From assembly GCA_038049695.1 (NCBI GenBank), contig CP142457.1:56416501-56480500 (forward strand): a DNA stretch of 64,000 nucleotides, in the 5' to 3' direction. How positions within the stretch are numbered: position 1 is the first letter of the stretch; every line of letters starts with the position of its first letter. Position numbers and translations under genes: made by a program. The stretch is from Cinnamomum chago. Lineage: Eukaryota; Streptophyta; Magnoliopsida; Laurales; Lauraceae. Below, one piece after another: positions 6,134-21,465 of the stretch. The notes under the pieces are model-generated. The model was not told where the DNA came from. It saw only the letters and a list, made by a program, of their open reading frames with translations, and made no database searches.

Positions 6134-9100
6134 TTTTTTTTGTAAGGGTGATCGTAGACAAGGCCGGCCCGCATTGGTTCGGCGATGTGGTTTAGGTTAT
6201 AATAGATGGGCCGTGCTTAGAGTTTTTTTATTTGGACTCGGTCGTTGAGATTTGGAATCTTTGCCCGGCCCAAATATACATATATAATTGTAAACGAGGG
6301 ACTAGTAATGCGGAGACTCAAACCCATGACCTCTCATATAGGGTGATATGACAAGGCTAGTTGAGCTACAACCTAGGACGTCAAATGAATTTTTTTTTCT
6401 TTTTTCGTTATTATATAAGTTAAACTCAGGATATGCTAGTGCTTCATCATTTACAGGCGGGCCGGTCTTGGGCAAGCAATTTCTGGCCCGACCTGGGCCT
6501 GAGCCAGGGTCAAGTTTCTAATTTAGAAGTCGGGCCGGGCATGGATGTTCCTCGGCCCAGCCCACCCCGTCCCATGTACAACCCAAGTTGTTGTTGTTGC
6601 TTCTTTTTTTTTTGTCATTTAGTGGCTTGAGAGTGTCTCTTTCTAACTTTTTCGTTTTTTTTTTTGAAGGAAGATGTATTTTTGGAATTTAGTATCGTTT
6701 GATGTGATCCGCTTCTTTTTATTGTCTCTTGAATTAACCCTTTACTCTACGTCACTGGTAAAGTAAGTTACCAAATAGGAAATAGTTAGTGAGAGAGAAG
6801 TGAATACATAGGGTGGGGTCCACACTTGATTAAATCCTACTGCAAAAGATCAATATCATTTCGGCTTTTGGGTTCGAATCCTTAGACATGAAAAGTGATT
6901 TTCATTATCGAATAGGTAGGGGGAATGGGCTCTCTAAAACCAAGCAGAAGATGAAATCAATATGAAGAATTGATACGGTACGTGCCTGCGTACCTCAATT
7001 TAGGTTGAGTATGGGCCAACCTCATCGATCCAGTCCGGACTTGACCACTTTCCATCTATATGATAGGCATATCTCATTCAGCGAAAAGGCTTCTCATGGT
7101 CTGATTCAGCCCGAGCCTAACCTGTGTCTAGCCTGCATTGGACTACATTGGGCTCCGACTTAGGCTCGTGGTCTTACCTGTGGAGGGGGGCGGGGGGGTG
7201 CGCTTTATCATCTATATTGGAGTTTGAGGGCCGTTTAGGCGGCCTTTCACAAACTCTAAGGGGAGTTTTTCATTAAAATCATCTAGAAACAAAAGGCAAA
7301 CTTTTTGAAGACTTTGTATTGATGTTGTTATTAAAAAAACAAAATTGGACTGCTATTTATCGATTATCTTTGCAGCCAACATATGTATATCTATATATAT
7401 AGTAAGGCTTTTCTAAGATGTAGCTTATGTTATCCTAAGCTGAATTAACGGTAACGGTCTCACAAATCAAAGTCGACAATCTCTGTTCTTGGCACGATGG
7501 AACTCGAAAATCCAGTTTGGATTTATCGTGATTTTGGAGACGATGACTTGAGACAGTTTACGATGGAGATGATTTCACATACGATTTCAGCCTAGGATAA
7601 GATAAGCTGCAGCTTAGGAGAGCCCCTCTCCTACTTATATATATATATATATTTGATTGTTCATTTAGGTTTGATTGTTTGACCTTTTCTTTAATATTAT
7701 ATTTATTATTTTAGCCCATGCGTTGCCTCGAGTCTTTACTGGTCTAAAAGCGAGAATGAGACCCATGAAGATTGAGTATGACTCATGTCAGAAGTAAGTG
7801 TTTAAGTGTCTAATGGCTGTGCACATCCTAAACTTGATTTGCATGGAGATGTTCACGAAATTTCCAAACTAAACATATCTTTGGTTCTATGAAATACTTG
7901 ATTCTTAAACGGGTTTATGCAGGGGGAAAAATCATTACCATTAGAAACCGGAGAACCTAATATCTGCGTTTGAGAACATACTTGAAACCGACAAAATCTT
8001 GATTGCAACGAAAGAATTTCAAAAAATGACTACATTTATAATATGGGTTGGATTGGTTAGGTACTTCAATGCAAGACCACTACATTGAGAATCAGGAGAG
8101 ATTTGGATTTACTTACTTACCTTCCAAAATAGAAAAATAATAAAATAAGATATTTTTCTTGGTAGAGAGGATTTCTATTTCATAATATATATAGTTTATA
8201 TCCTACAGCAGTGATATTAGGTCCTCTCCCTAATATGATATGAGATCTAAAGTATTCTGAGTGGGCCCCATAGATATTCTCTGTGCGCGATCGTATGGCT
8301 TATAAGCCACGTGGATGGAAAAAAATGTCCAATGGGGCAACATGTTATTCAATCTCTCACCCAATAGTAAATGTATATGGCATCCAAGATGGTCTATACT
8401 TGGATTTTTTTGGATTCGAGTCCTTTGGGTAATTAAGGAGGGGTCCAAAGTATTGTGGACAACCTCCGTTATTAAATATACATATATATATAGGTTTATT
8501 CTTTTATTTTATTTTTGTTCATGTTGTTTTATACATTACTTTTCCCTATTAAAAGAAAAGATTTTCTTTATTTATTTCTCTATTTTTTTTTTCATAAGCG
8601 CGAACTTTTGGGACGACCCAAGCAATTTTTAAAAAAAATTGATTCTTTTATTAATTTTCTTTATCTAATAATGAAGATTTAAGAAAATATTAAATATAAG
8701 TATGTCTCTAGTTCAATGTTAGAGGAAATGGAAAGGCTTGCTTGGAATGTAGTTGGATATGGGCACTCACGCAGCTTTCCCGCTACATGCATCAGCGGTA
8801 AGTTAGCATTTGCCAGATTTCCTCCTCTCGCAGAGGAGGAAATCTGGAAGTTGAAGCTTTACCGCCGATAAGTACAGCGGTAAAGTGTAATTTTCAGGAT
8901 TTCCTCCCCTCTAAGCGGAGGAAAACCTGTAAACGAATTCTTATCATATTTTGCCTTTTTAAAATCTTAGTTGGGTCGTTGGTCCGGGGTTTGGCCCAAA
9001 CAATGTGGGATGGGCATGTTTAATTAACGTTTAAACGCAATACTATCAAATCACATAGTGAATCACTCTTTTGGTCAATTTACTTTACCGGTGAAGTAAT

Positions 9101-9194
9101 GTGATTGGTTAAATACAAAGAGAGAGCAAGAGTGAATGTTTGAAAAAATCCGAAGGCGAAAGTGTAGCTCTTTGACTATTTATTTTAAGAAGAG
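6134..9194 (+). repeat. Monomer copy 3 (type A)
   Basis: 3,061 bases. Private changes: T at about 7061 (CTATATGATAGG) and A at about 8382 (GGCATCC). GTAATGTGATTGG near 9096 is shared only with copy 4 and breaks the central palindrome of the small fold-back. CACATACG in the MITE-like element is shared with copies 9-11. Confidence 0.97.
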
Positions 9195-12100
9195 TTTTTT
9201 TTGTAAGGGTGATCGTAGACAAGGCCGGCCCGCATTGGTTCGGCGATGTGGTTTAGGTTATAATAGATTGGCCGTGCTTAGAGTTTTTTTATTTGGACTC
9301 GGTCGTTGAGATTTGGAATCTTTGCCCGGCCCAAATATACATATATAATTGTAAACGAGGGACTAGTAATGCGGAGACTCAAACCCATGACCTCTCATAT
9401 AGGGTGATATGACAAGGCTAGTTGAGCTACAACCTAGGACGTCAAATGAATTTTTTTTTCTTTTTTCGTTATTATATAAGTTAAACTCAGGATATGCTAG
9501 TGCTTCATCATTTACAGGCGGGCCGGTCTTGGGCAAGCAATTTCTGGCCCGACCTGGGCCTGAGCCAGGGTCAAGTTTCTAATTTAGAAGTCGGGCCGGG
9601 CATGGATGTTCCTCGGCCCAGCCCACCCCGTCCCATGTACAACCCAAGTTGTTGTTGTTGCTTTTTTTTTTTTGTCATTTAGTGGCTTGAGAGTGTCTCT
9701 TTCTAACTTTTTCGTTTTTTTTTTTTGAAGGAAGATGTATTTTTGGAATTTAGTATCGTTTGATGTGATCCGCTTCTTTTTATTGTCTCTTGAATTAACC
9801 CTTTACTCTACGTCACTGGTAAAGTAAGTTACCAAATAGGAAATAGTTAGTGAGAGAGAAGTGAATACATAGGGTGGGGTCCACACTTGATTAAATCCTA
9901 CTGCAAAAGATCAATATCATTTCGGCTTTTGGGTTCGAATCCTTAGACATGAAAAGTGATTTTCATTATCGAATAGGTAGGGGGAATGGGCTCTCTAAAA
10001 CCAAGCAGAAGATGGAATCAATATGAAGAATTGATACGGTACGTGCCTGCGTACCTCAATTTAGGTTGAGTATGGGCCAACCTCATCGATCCAGTCCGGA
10101 CTTGACCACTTTCCATCTATAGGATAGGCATATCTCATTCAGCGAAAAGGCTTCTCATGGTCTGATTCAGCCCGAGCCTAACCTGTGTCTAGCCTGCATT
10201 GGACTACATTGGGCTCCGACTTAGGCTCGTGGTCTTACCTGTGGAGGGGGGCGGGGGGGGGTGCGCTTTATCATCTATATTGGAGTTTGAGGGCCGTTTA
10301 GGCGGCCTTTCACAAACTCTAAGGGGAGTTTTTCATTAAAATCATCTAGAAACAAAAGGCAAACTTTTTGAAGACTTTGTATTGATGTTGTTATTAAAAA
10401 AACAAAATTGGACTGCTATTTATCGATTATCTTTGCAGCCAACATATGTATATCTATATATATAGTAAGGCTTTTCTAAGATGTTGCTTATGTTATCCTA
10501 AGCTGAATTAACGGTAACGGTCTCACAAATCAAAGTCGACAATCTCTGTTTTTGGCACGATGGAACTCGAAAATCCAGTTTGGATTTATCGTGATTTTGG
10601 AGACGATGACTTGAGACAGTTTACGATGGAGATGATTTCACAAACGATTTCAGCCTAGGATAAGATAAGCTGCAGCTTAGGAGAGCCCCTCTCCTACTTA
10701 TATATATATATATTTGATTGTTCATTTAGGTTTGATTGTTTGACCTTTTCTTTAATATTATATTTATTATTTTAGCCCATGCGTTGCCTCGAGTCTTTAC
10801 TGGTCTAAAAGCGAGAATGAGACCCATGAAGATTGAGTATGACTCATGTCAGAAGTAAGTGTTTAAGTGTCTAATGGCTGTGCACATCCTAAACTTGATT
10901 TGCATGGAGATGTTCACGAAATTTCCAAACTAAACATATCTTTGGTTCTATGAAATACTTGATTCTTAAACGGGTTTATGCAGGGGGAAAAATCATTACC
11001 ATTAGAAACCGGAGAACCTAATATCTGCGTTTGAGAACATACTTGAAACCGACAAAATCTTGATTGCAACGAAAGAATTTCAAAAAATGACTACATTTAT
11101 AATATGGGTTGGATTGGTTAGGTACTTCAATGCAAGACCACTACATTGAGAATCAGGAGAGATTTGGATTTACTTACTTACCTTCCAAAATAGAAAAATA
11201 ATAAAATAAGATATTTTTCTTGGTAGAAAGGATTTCTATTTCATAATATATATAGTTTATATCCTACAGCAGTGATATTAGGTCCTCTCCCTAATATGAT
11301 ATGAGATCTAAAGTATTCTGAGTGGGCCCCATAGATATTCTCTGTGCGCGATCGTATGGCTTATAAGCCATGTGGATGGAAAAAAATGTCCAATGGGGCA
11401 ACATGTTATTCAATCTCTCACCCAATAGTAAATGTATATGGCGTCCAAGATGGTCTATACTTGGATTTTTTTGGATTCGAGTCCTTTGGGTAATTAAGGA
11501 GGGGTCCAAAGTATTGTGGACAACCTCCGTTATTAAATATACATATATATATAGGTTTATTCTTTTATTTTATTTTTGTTCATGTTGTTTTATACATTAC
11601 TTTTCCCTATTAAAAGAAAAGATTTTCTTTATTTATTTCTCTTTTTTTTTTTTCATAAGCGCGAACTTTTGGGACGACCCAAGCAATTTTAAAAAAAAAT
11701 TGATTCTTTTATTAATTTTCTTTATCTAATAATGAAGATTTAAGAAAATATTAAATATAAGTATGTCTCTAGTTCAATGTTAGAGGAAATGGAAAGGCTT
11801 GCTTGGAATGTAGTTGGATATGGGCACTCACGCAGCTTTCCCGCTACATGCATCAGCGGTAAGTTAGCATTTGCCAGATTTCCTCCTCTCGCAGAGGAGG
11901 AAATCTGGAAGTTGAAGCTTTACCGCCGATAAGTACAGCGGTAAAGTGTAATTTTCAGGATTTCCTCCCCTCTAAGCGGAGGAAAACCTGTAAACGAATT
12001 CTTATCATATTTTGCCTTTTTAAAATCTTAGTTGGGTCGTTGGTCCGGGGTTTGGCCCAAACAATGTGGGATGGGCATGTTTAATTAACGTTTAAACGCA

Positions 12101-12255
12101 ATACTATCAAATCACATAGTGAATCACTCTTTTGGTCAATTTACTTTACCGGTGAAGTAATGTGATTGGTTAAATACAAAGAGAGAGCAAGAGTGAATGT
12201 TTGAAAAAATCAGAAGGCGAAAGTGTAGCTCTTTGACTATTTATTTTAAGAAGAG
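9195..12255 (+). repeat. Monomer copy 4 (type A)
   Basis: 3,061 bases. It has the longest G-run seen (six G, C, nine G, near 10246-10261) and one of the two shortest TA tracts (15 bases, 10699-10713). Private changes include AGATTGGCC near 9269 and GATGTTGC near 10485. It shares GTAATGTG near 12153 with copy 3, and CTGTTTTTGG near 10550 with copies 8 and 16-21. Confidence 0.97.
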
Positions 12256-15200
12256 TTTTTTTTGTAAGGGTGATCGTAGACAAGGCCGGCCCGCATTGGT
12301 TCGGCGATGTGGTTTAGGTTATAATAGATGGGCCGTGCTTAGAGTTTTTTTATTTGGACTCGGTCGTTGAGATTTGGAATCTTTGCCCGGCCCAAATATA
12401 CATATATAATTGTAAACGAGGGACTAGTAATGCGGAGACTCAAACCCATGACCTCTCATATAGGGTGATATGACAAGGCTAGTTGAGCTACAACCTAGGA
12501 CGTCAAATGAATTTTTTTTTTCTTTTTTCGTTATTATATAAGTTAAACTCAGGATATGCTAGTGCTTCATCATTTACAGGCGGGCCGGTCTTGGGCAAGC
12601 AATTTCTGGCCCGACCTGGGCCTGAGCCAGGGTCAAGTTTCTAATTTAGAAGTCGGGCCGGGCATGGATGTTCCTCGGCCCAGCCCACCCCGTCCCATGT
12701 ACAACCCAAGTTGTTGTTGTTGCTTTTTTTTTTTTTTGTCATTTAGTGGCTTGAGAGTGTCTCTTTCTAACTTTTTCGTTTTTTTTTTTTGAAGGAAGAT
12801 GTATTTTTGGAATTTAGTATCGTTTGATGTGATCCGCTTCTTTTTATTGTCTCTTGAATTAACCCTTTACTCTACGTCACTGGTAAAGTAAGTTACCAAA
12901 TAGGAAATAGTTAGTGAGAGAGAAGTGAATACATAGGGTGGGGTCCACACTTGATTAAATCCTACTGCAAAAGATCAATATCATTTCGGCTTTTGGGTTC
13001 GAATCCTTAGACATGAAAAGTGATTTTCATTATCGAATAGGTAGGGGGAATGGGCTCTCTAAAACCAAGCAGAAGATGAAATCAATATGAAGAATTGATA
13101 CGGTACGTGCCTGCGTACCTCAATTTAGGTTGAGTATGGGCCAACCTCATCGATCCAGTCCGGACTTGACCACTTTCCATCTATAGGATAGGCATATCTC
13201 ATTCAGCGAAAAGGCTTCTCATGGTCTGATTCAGCCCGAGCCTAACCTGTGTCTAGCCTGCATTGGACTACATTGGGCTCCGACTTAGGCTCGTGGTCTT
13301 ACCTGTGGAGGGGGGCGGGGGGGTGCGCTTTATCATCTATATTGGAGTTTGAGGGCCGTTTAGGCGGCCTTTCACAAACTCTAAGGGGAGTTTTTCATTA
13401 AAATCATCTAGAAACAAAAGGCAAACTTTTTGAAGACTTTGTATTGATGTTGTTATTAAAAAAACAAAATTGGACTGCTATTTATCGATTATCTTTGCAG
13501 CCAACATATGTATATCTATATATATATAGTAAGGCTTTTCTAAGATGTAGCTTATGTTATCCTAAGCTGAATTAACGGTAACGGTCTCACAAATCAAAGT
13601 CGACAATCTCTGTTCTTGGCACGATGGAACTCGAAAATCCAGTTTGGATTTATCGTGATTTTGGAGACGATGACTTGAGACAGTTTACGATGGAGATGAT
13701 TTCACAAACGATTTCAGCCTAGGATAAGATAAGCTGCAGCTTAGGAGAGCCCCTCTCCTACTTATATATATATATATATATTTGATTGTTCATTTAGGTT
13801 TGATTGTTTGACCTTTTCTTTAATATTATATTTATTATTTTAGCCCATGCGTTGCCTCGAGTATTTACTGGTCTAAAAGCGAGAATGAGACCCATGAAGA
13901 TTGAGTATGACTCATGTCAGAAGTAAGTGTTTAAGTGTCTAATGGCTGTGCACATCCTAAACTTGATTTGCATGGAGATGTTCACGAAATTTCCAAACTA
14001 AACATATCTTTGGTTCTATGAAATACTTGATTCTTAAACGGGTTTATGCAGGGGGAAAAATCATTACCATTAGAAACCGGAGAACCTAATATCTGCGTTT
14101 GAGAACATACTTGAAACCGACAAAATCTTGATTGCAACGAAAGAATTTCAAAAAATGACTACATTTATAATATGGGTTGGATTGGTTAGGTACTTCAATG
14201 CAAGACCACTACATTGAGAATCAGGAGAGATTTGGATTTACTTACTTACCTTCCAAAATAGAAAAATAATAAAATAAGATATTTTTCTTGGTAGAGAGGA
14301 TTTCTATTTCATAATATATATAGTTTATATCCTACAGCAGTGATATTAGGTCCTCTCCCTAATATGATATGAGATCTAAAGTATTCTGAGTGGGCCCCAT
14401 AGATATTCTCTGTGCGCGATCGTATGGCTTATAAGCCACGTGGATGGAAAAAAATGTCCAATGGGGCAACATGTTATTCAATCTCTCACCCAATAGTAAA
14501 TGTATATGGCGTCCAAGATGGTCTATACTTGGATTTTTTTGGATTCGAGTCCTTTGGGTAATTAAGGAGGGGTCCAAAGTATTGTGGACAACCTCCGTTA
14601 TTAAATATACATATATATATAGGTTTATTCTTTTATTTTATTTTTGTTCATGTTGTTTTAGACATTACTTTTCCCTATTAAAAGAAAAGATTTTCTTTAT
14701 TTATTTCTCTATTTTTTTTTTTCATAAGCGCGAACTTTTGGGACGACCCAAGCAATTTTTAAAAAAAATTGATTCTTTTATTAATTTTCTTTATCTAATA
14801 ATGAAGATTTAAGAAAATATTAAATATAAGTATGTCTCTAGTTCAATGTTAGAGGAAATGGAAAGGCTTGCTTGGAATGTAGTTGGATATGGGCACTCAC
14901 GCAGCTTTCCCGCTACATGCATCAGCGGTAAGTTAGCATTTGCCAGATTTCCTCCTCTCGCAGAGGAGGAAATCTGGAAGTTGAAGCTTTACCGCCGATA
15001 AGTACAGCGGTAAAGTGTAATTTTCAGGATTTCCTCCCCTCTAAGCGGAGGAAAACCTGTAAACGAATTCTTATCATATTTTGCCTTTTTAAAATCTTAG
15101 TTGGGTCGTTGGTCCGGGGTTTGGCCCAAACAATGTGGGATGGGCATGTTTAATTAACGTTTAAACGCAATACTATCAAATCACATAGTGAATCACTCTT

Positions 15201-15324
15201 TTGGTCAATTTACTTTACCGGTGAAGTAAAGTGATTGGTTAAATACAAAGAGAGAGCAAGAGTGAATGTTTGAAAAAATCAGAAGGCGAAAGTGTAGCTC
15301 TTTGACTATTTATTTTAAGAAGAG
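12256..15324 (+). repeat. Monomer copy 5 (type A)
   Basis: 3,069 bases. Private changes: GAGTATTTACTGG near 13863 and TTTTAGACATTAC near 14660. It has one extra TA in the short TA run before the MITE-like element (near 13520) and shares GCCACGTGG with copies 2 and 3. Confidence 0.97.
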
Positions 15325-18300
15325 TTTTTTTTGTAAGGGTGATCGTAGACAAGGCCGGCCCGCATTGGTTCGGCGATGTGGTTTAGGTTATAATAGATGG
15401 GCCGTGCTTAGAGTTTTTTTATTTGGACTCGGTCGTTGAGATTTGGAATCTTTGCCCGGCCCAAATATACATATATAATTGTAAACGAGGGACTAGTAAT
15501 GCGGAGACTCAAACCCATGACCTCTCATATAGGGTGATATGACAAGGCTAGTTGAGCTACAACCTAGGACGTCAAATGAATTTTTTTTTTCTTTTTTCGT
15601 TATTATATAAGTTAAACTCAGGATATGCTAGTGCTTCATCATTTACAGGCGGGCCGGTCTTGGGCAAGCAATTTCTGGCCCGACCTGGGCCTGAGCCAGG
15701 GTCAAGTTTCTAATTTAGAAGTCGGGCCGGGCATGGATGTTCCTCGGCCCAGCCCACCCCGTCCCATGTACAACCCAAGTTGTTGTTGTTGCTTTTTTTT
15801 TTTTTGTCATTTAGTGGCTTGAGAGTGTCTCTTTCTAACTTTTTCGTTTTTTTTTTTTGAAGGAAGATGTATTTTTGGAATTTAGTATCGTTTGATGTGA
15901 TCCGCTTCTTTTTATTGTCTCTTGAATTAACCCTTTACTCTACGTCACTGGTAAAGTAAGTTACCAAATAGGAAATAGTTAGTGAGAGAGAAGTGAATAC
16001 ATAGGGTGGGGTCCACACTTGATTAAATCCTACTGCAAAAGATCAATATCATTTCGGCTTTTGGGTTCGAATCCTTAGACATGAAAAGTGATTTTCATTA
16101 TCGAATAGGTAGGGGGAATGGGCTCTCTAAAACCAAGCAGAAGATGAAATCAATATGAAGAATTGATACGGTACGTGCCTGCGTACCTCAATTTAGGTTG
16201 AGTATGGGCCAACCTCATCGATCCAGTCCGGACTTGACCACTTTCCATCTATAGGATAGGCATATCTCATTCAGCGAAAAGGCTTCTCATGGTCTGATTC
16301 AGCCCGAGCCTAACCTGTGTCTAGCCTGCATTGGACTACATTGGGCTCCGACTTAGGCTCGTGGTCTTACCTGTGGAGGGGGGCGGGGGGGTGCGCTTTA
16401 TCATCTATATTGGAGTTTGAGGGCCGTTTAGGCGGCCTTTCACAAACTCTAAGGGGAGTTTTTCATTAAAATCATCTAGAAACAAAAGGCAAACTTTTTG
16501 AAGACTTTGTATTGATGTTGTTATTAAAAAAACAAAATTGGACTGCTATTTATCGATTATCTTTGCAGCCAACATATGTATATCTATATATATAGTAAGG
16601 CTTTTCTAAGATGTAGCTTATGTTATCCTAAGCTGAATTAACGGTAACGGTCTCACAAATCAAAGTCGACAATCTCTGTTCTTGGCACGATGGAACTCGA
16701 AAATCCAGTTTGGATTTATCGTGATTTTGGAGACGATGACTTGAGACAGTTTACGATGGAGATGATTTCACAAACGATTTCAGCCTAGGATAAGATAAGC
16801 TGCAGCTTAGGAGAGCCCCTCTCCTACTTATATATATATATATATATATATATTTGATTGTTCATTTAGGTTTGATTGTTTGACCTTTTCTTTAATATTA
16901 TATTTATTATTTTAGCCCATGCGTTGCCTCGAGTCTTTACTGGTCTAAAAGCGAGAATGAGACCCATGAAGATTGAGTATGACTCATGTCAGAAGTAAGT
17001 GTTTAAGTGTCTAATGGCTGTGCACATCCTAAACTTGATTTGCATGGAGATGTTCACGAAATTTCCAAACTAAACATATCTTTGGTTCTATGAAATACTT
17101 GATTCTTAAACGGGTTTATACAGGGGGAAAAATCATTACCATTAGAAACCGGAGAACCTAATATCTGCGTTTGAGAACATACTTGAAACCGACAAAATCT
17201 TGATTGCAACGAAAGAATTTCAAAAAATGACTACATTTATAATATGGGTTGGATTGGTTAGGTACTTCAATGCAAGACCACTACATTGAGAATCAGGAGA
17301 GATTTGGATTTACTTACTTACCTTCCAAAATAGAAAAATAATAAAATAAGATATTTTTCTTGGTAGAGAGGATTTCTATTTCATAATATATATATAGTTT
17401 ATATCCTACAGCAGTGATATTAGGTCCTCTCCCTAATATGATATGAGATCTAAAGTATTCTGAGTGGGCCCCATAGATATTCTCTGTGCGCGATCGTATG
17501 GCTTATATGCCATGTGGATGGAAAAAAATGTCCAATGGGGCAACATGTTATTCAATCTCTCACCCAATAGTAAATGTATATGGCGTCCAAGATGGTCTAT
17601 ACTTGGATTTTTTTGGATTCGAGTCCTTTGGGTAATTAAGGAGGGGTCCAAAGTATTGTGGACAACCTCCGTTATTAAATATACATATATATATATATAG
17701 GTTTATTCTTTTATTTTATTTTTGTTCATGTTGTTTTATACATTACTTTTCCCTATTAAAAGAAAAGATTTTCTTTATTTATTTCTCTATTTTTTTTTTC
17801 ATAAGCGCGAACTTTTGGGACGACCCAAGCAATTTTTAAAAAAAATTGATTCTTTTATTAATTTTCTTTATCTAATAATGAAGATTTAAGAAAATATTAA
17901 ATATAAGTATGTCTCTAGTTCAATGTTAGAGGAAATGGAAAGGCTTGCTTGGAATGTAGTTGGATATGGGCACTCACGCAGCTTTCCCGCTACATGCATC
18001 AGCGGTAAGTTAGCATTTGCCAGATTTCCTCCTCTCGCAGAGGAGGAAATCTGGATGTTGAAGCTTTACCGCCGATAAGTACAGCGGTAAAGTGTAATTT
18101 TCAGGATTTCCTCCCCTCTAAGCGGAGGAAAACCTGTAAACGAATTCTTATCATATTTTGCCTTTTTAAAATCTTAGTTGGGTCGTTGGTCCGGGGTTTG
18201 GCCCAAACAATGTGGGATGGGCATGTTTAATTAACGTTTAAACGCAATACTATCAAATCACATAGTGAATCACTCTTTTGGTCAATTTACTTTACCGGTG

Positions 18301-18401
18301 AAGTAAAGTGATTGGTTAAATACAAAGAGAGAGCAAGAGTGAATGTTTGAAAAAATCAGAAGGCGAAAGTGTAGCTCTTTGACTATTTATTTTAAGAAGA
18401 G
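15325..18401 (+). repeat. Monomer copy 6 (type A, longest copy)
   Basis: 3,077 bases, the longest copy because all TA tracts are expanded, including a 25-base TA tract at 16829-16853. It carries GCTTATATGCC near 17505 (shared with copies 7, 8 and 15), TTTATACAGG near 17118 (otherwise type C) and CTGGATGTTG near 18052 (shared with 7, 9 and 10). It is therefore a mosaic on a type A background. Confidence 0.97.
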
Positions 18402-21400
18402 TTTTTTTTGTAAGGGTGATCGTAGACAAGGCCGGCCCGCATTGGTTCGGCGATGTGGTTTAGGTTATAATAGATGGGCCGTGCTTAGAGTTTTTTTATT
18501 TGGACTCGGTCGTTGAGATTTGGAATCTTTGCCCGGCCCAAATATACATATATAATTGTAAACGAGGGACTAGTAATGCGGAGACTCAAACCCATGACCT
18601 CTCATATAGGGTGATATGACAAGGCTAGTTGAGCTACAACCTAGGACGTCAAATGAATTTTTTTTTTCTTTTTTCGTTATTATATAAGTTAAACTCAGGA
18701 TATGCTAGTGCTTCATCATTTACAGGCGGGCCGGTCTTGGGCAAGCAATTTCTGGCCCGACCTGGGCCTGAGCAAGGGTCAAGTTTCTAATCTAGAAGTC
18801 GGGCCGGGCATGGATGTTCCTCGGCCCAGCCCACCCCGTCCCATGTACAACCCAAGTTGTTGTTGTTGCTTTTTTTTTTTTTGTCATTTAGTGGCTTGAG
18901 AGTGTCTCTTTCTAACTTTTTCGTTTTTTTTTTTGAAGGAAGATGTATTTTTGGAATTTAGTATCGTTTGATGTGATCCGCTTCTTTTTATTGTCTCTTG
19001 AATTAACCCTTTACTCTACGTCACTGGTAAAGTAAGTTACCAAATAGGAAATAGTTAGTGAGAGAGAAGTGAATACATAGGGTGGGGTCCACACTTGATT
19101 AAATCCTACTGCAAAAGATCAATATCATTTCGGCTTTTGGGTTCGAATCCTTAGACATGAAAAGTGATTTTCATTATCGAATAGGTAGGGGGAATGGGCT
19201 CTCTAAAACCAAGCAGAAGATGAAATCAATATGAAGAATTGATACGGTACGTGCCTGCGTACCTCAATTTAGGTTGAGTATGGGCCAACCTCATCGATCC
19301 AGTCTGGACTTGACCACTTTCCATCTATAGGATAGGCATATCTCATTCAGCGAAAAGGCTTCTCATGGTCTGATTCAGCCCGAGCCTAACCTGTGTCTAG
19401 CCTGCATTGGACTACATTGGGCTCCGACTTAGGCTCGTGGTCTTACCTGTGAAGGGGGGCGGGGGGGGTGCGCTTTATCATCTATATTGGAGTTTGAGGG
19501 CCGTTTAGGCGGCCTTTCACAAACTCTAAGGGGAGTTTTTCATTAAAATCATCTAGAAACAAAAGGCAAACTTTTTGAAGACTTTGTATTGATGTTGTTA
19601 TTAAAAAAACAAAATTGGACTGCTATTTATCGATTATCTTTGCAGCCAACATATGTATATCTATATATATAGTAAGGCTTTTCTAAGATGTAGCTTATGT
19701 TATCCTAAGCTGAATTAACGGTAACGGTCTCACAAATCAAAGTCGACAATCTCTGTTCTTGGCACGATGGAACTCGAAAATCCAGTTTGGATTTATCGTG
19801 ATTTTGGAGACGATGACTTGAGACAGTTTACGATGGAGATGATTTCACAAACGATTTCAGCCTAGGATAAGATAAGCTGCAGCTTAGGAGAGCCCCTCTC
19901 CTACTTATATATATATATATATTTGATTGTTCATTTAGGTTTGATTGTTTGACCTTTTCTTTAATATTATATTTATTATTTTAGCCCATGCGTTGCCTCG
20001 AGTCTTTACTGGTCTAAAAGCGAGAATGAGACCCATGAAGATTGAGTATGACTCATGTCAGAAGTAAGTGTTTAAGTGTCTAATGGCTGTGCACATCCTA
20101 AACTTGATTTGCATGGAGATGTTCACGAAATTTCCAAACTAAACATATCTTTGGTTCTATGAAATACTTGATTCTTAAACGGGTTTATCCAGGGGGAAAA
20201 ATCATTACCATTAGAAACCGGAGAACCTAATATCTGCGTTTGAGAACATACTTGAAACCGACAAAATCTTGATTGCAACGAAAGAATTTCAAAAAATGAC
20301 TACATTTATAATATGGGTTGGATTGGTTAGGAACTTCAATGCAAGACCACTACATTGAGAATCAGGAGAGATTTGGATTTACTTACTTACCTTCCAAAAT
20401 AGAAAAATAATAAAATAAGATATTTTTCTTGGTAGAGAGGATTTCTATTTCATAATATATATAGTTTATATCCTACAGCAGTGATATTAGGTCCTCTCCC
20501 TAATATGATATGAGATCTAAAGTATTCTGAGTGGGCCCCATAGATATTCTCTGTGCGCGATCGTATGGCTTATATGCCATGTGGATGGAAAAAAATGTCC
20601 AATGGGGCAACATGTTATTCAATCTCTCACCCAATAGTAAATGTATATGGCGTCCAAGATGGTCTATACTAGGATTTTTTTGGATTCGAGTCCTTTGGGT
20701 AATTAAGGAGGGGTCCAAAGTATTGTGGACAACCTCCGTTATTAAATATACATATATATATAGGTTTATTCTTTTATTTTATTTTTGTTCATGTTGTTTT
20801 ATACATTACTTTTCCCTATTAAAAGAAAAGATTTTCTTTATTTATTTCTCTATTTTTTTTTTTCATAAGCGCGAACTTTTGGGACGACCCAAGCAATTTT
20901 TAAAAAAAATTGATTCTTTTATTAATTTTCTTTATCTAATAATGAAGATTTAAGAAAATATTAAATATAAGTATGTCTCTAGTTCAATGTTAGAGGAAAT
21001 GGAAAGGCTTGCTTGGAATGTAGTTGGATATGGGCACTCACGCAGCTTTCCCGCTACATGCATCAGCGGTAAGTTAGCATTTGCCAGATTTCCTCCTCTC
21101 GCAGAGGAGGAAATCTGGATGTTGAAGCTTTACCGCCGATAAGTACAGCGGTAAAGTGTAATTTTCAGGATTTCCTCCCCTCTAAGCGGAGGAAAACCTG
21201 TAAACGAATTCTTATCATATTTTGCCTTTTTAAAATCTTAGTTGGGTCGTTGGTCCGGGGTTTGGCCCAAACAATGTGGGATGGGCATGTTTAATTAACG
21301 TTTAAACGCAATACTATCAAATCACATAGTGAATCACTCTTTTGGTCAATTTACTTTACCGGTGAAGTAAAGTGATTGGTTAAATACAAAGAGAGAGCAA

Positions 21401-21465
21401 GAGTGAATGTTTGAAAAAATCAGAAGGCGAAAGTGTAGCTCTTTGACTATTTATTTTAAGAAGAG
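18402..21465 (+). repeat. Monomer copy 7 (type A)
   Basis: 3,064 bases. It has several private bases: A near 18774 (GAGCAAGG), C near 18792, T near 19305, A near 19452 (CTGTGAAGG), C near 20189 (TTTATCCAGG), A near 20332 and A near 20671. It shares GCTTATATGCC and CTGGATGTTG with copy 6. Confidence 0.97.
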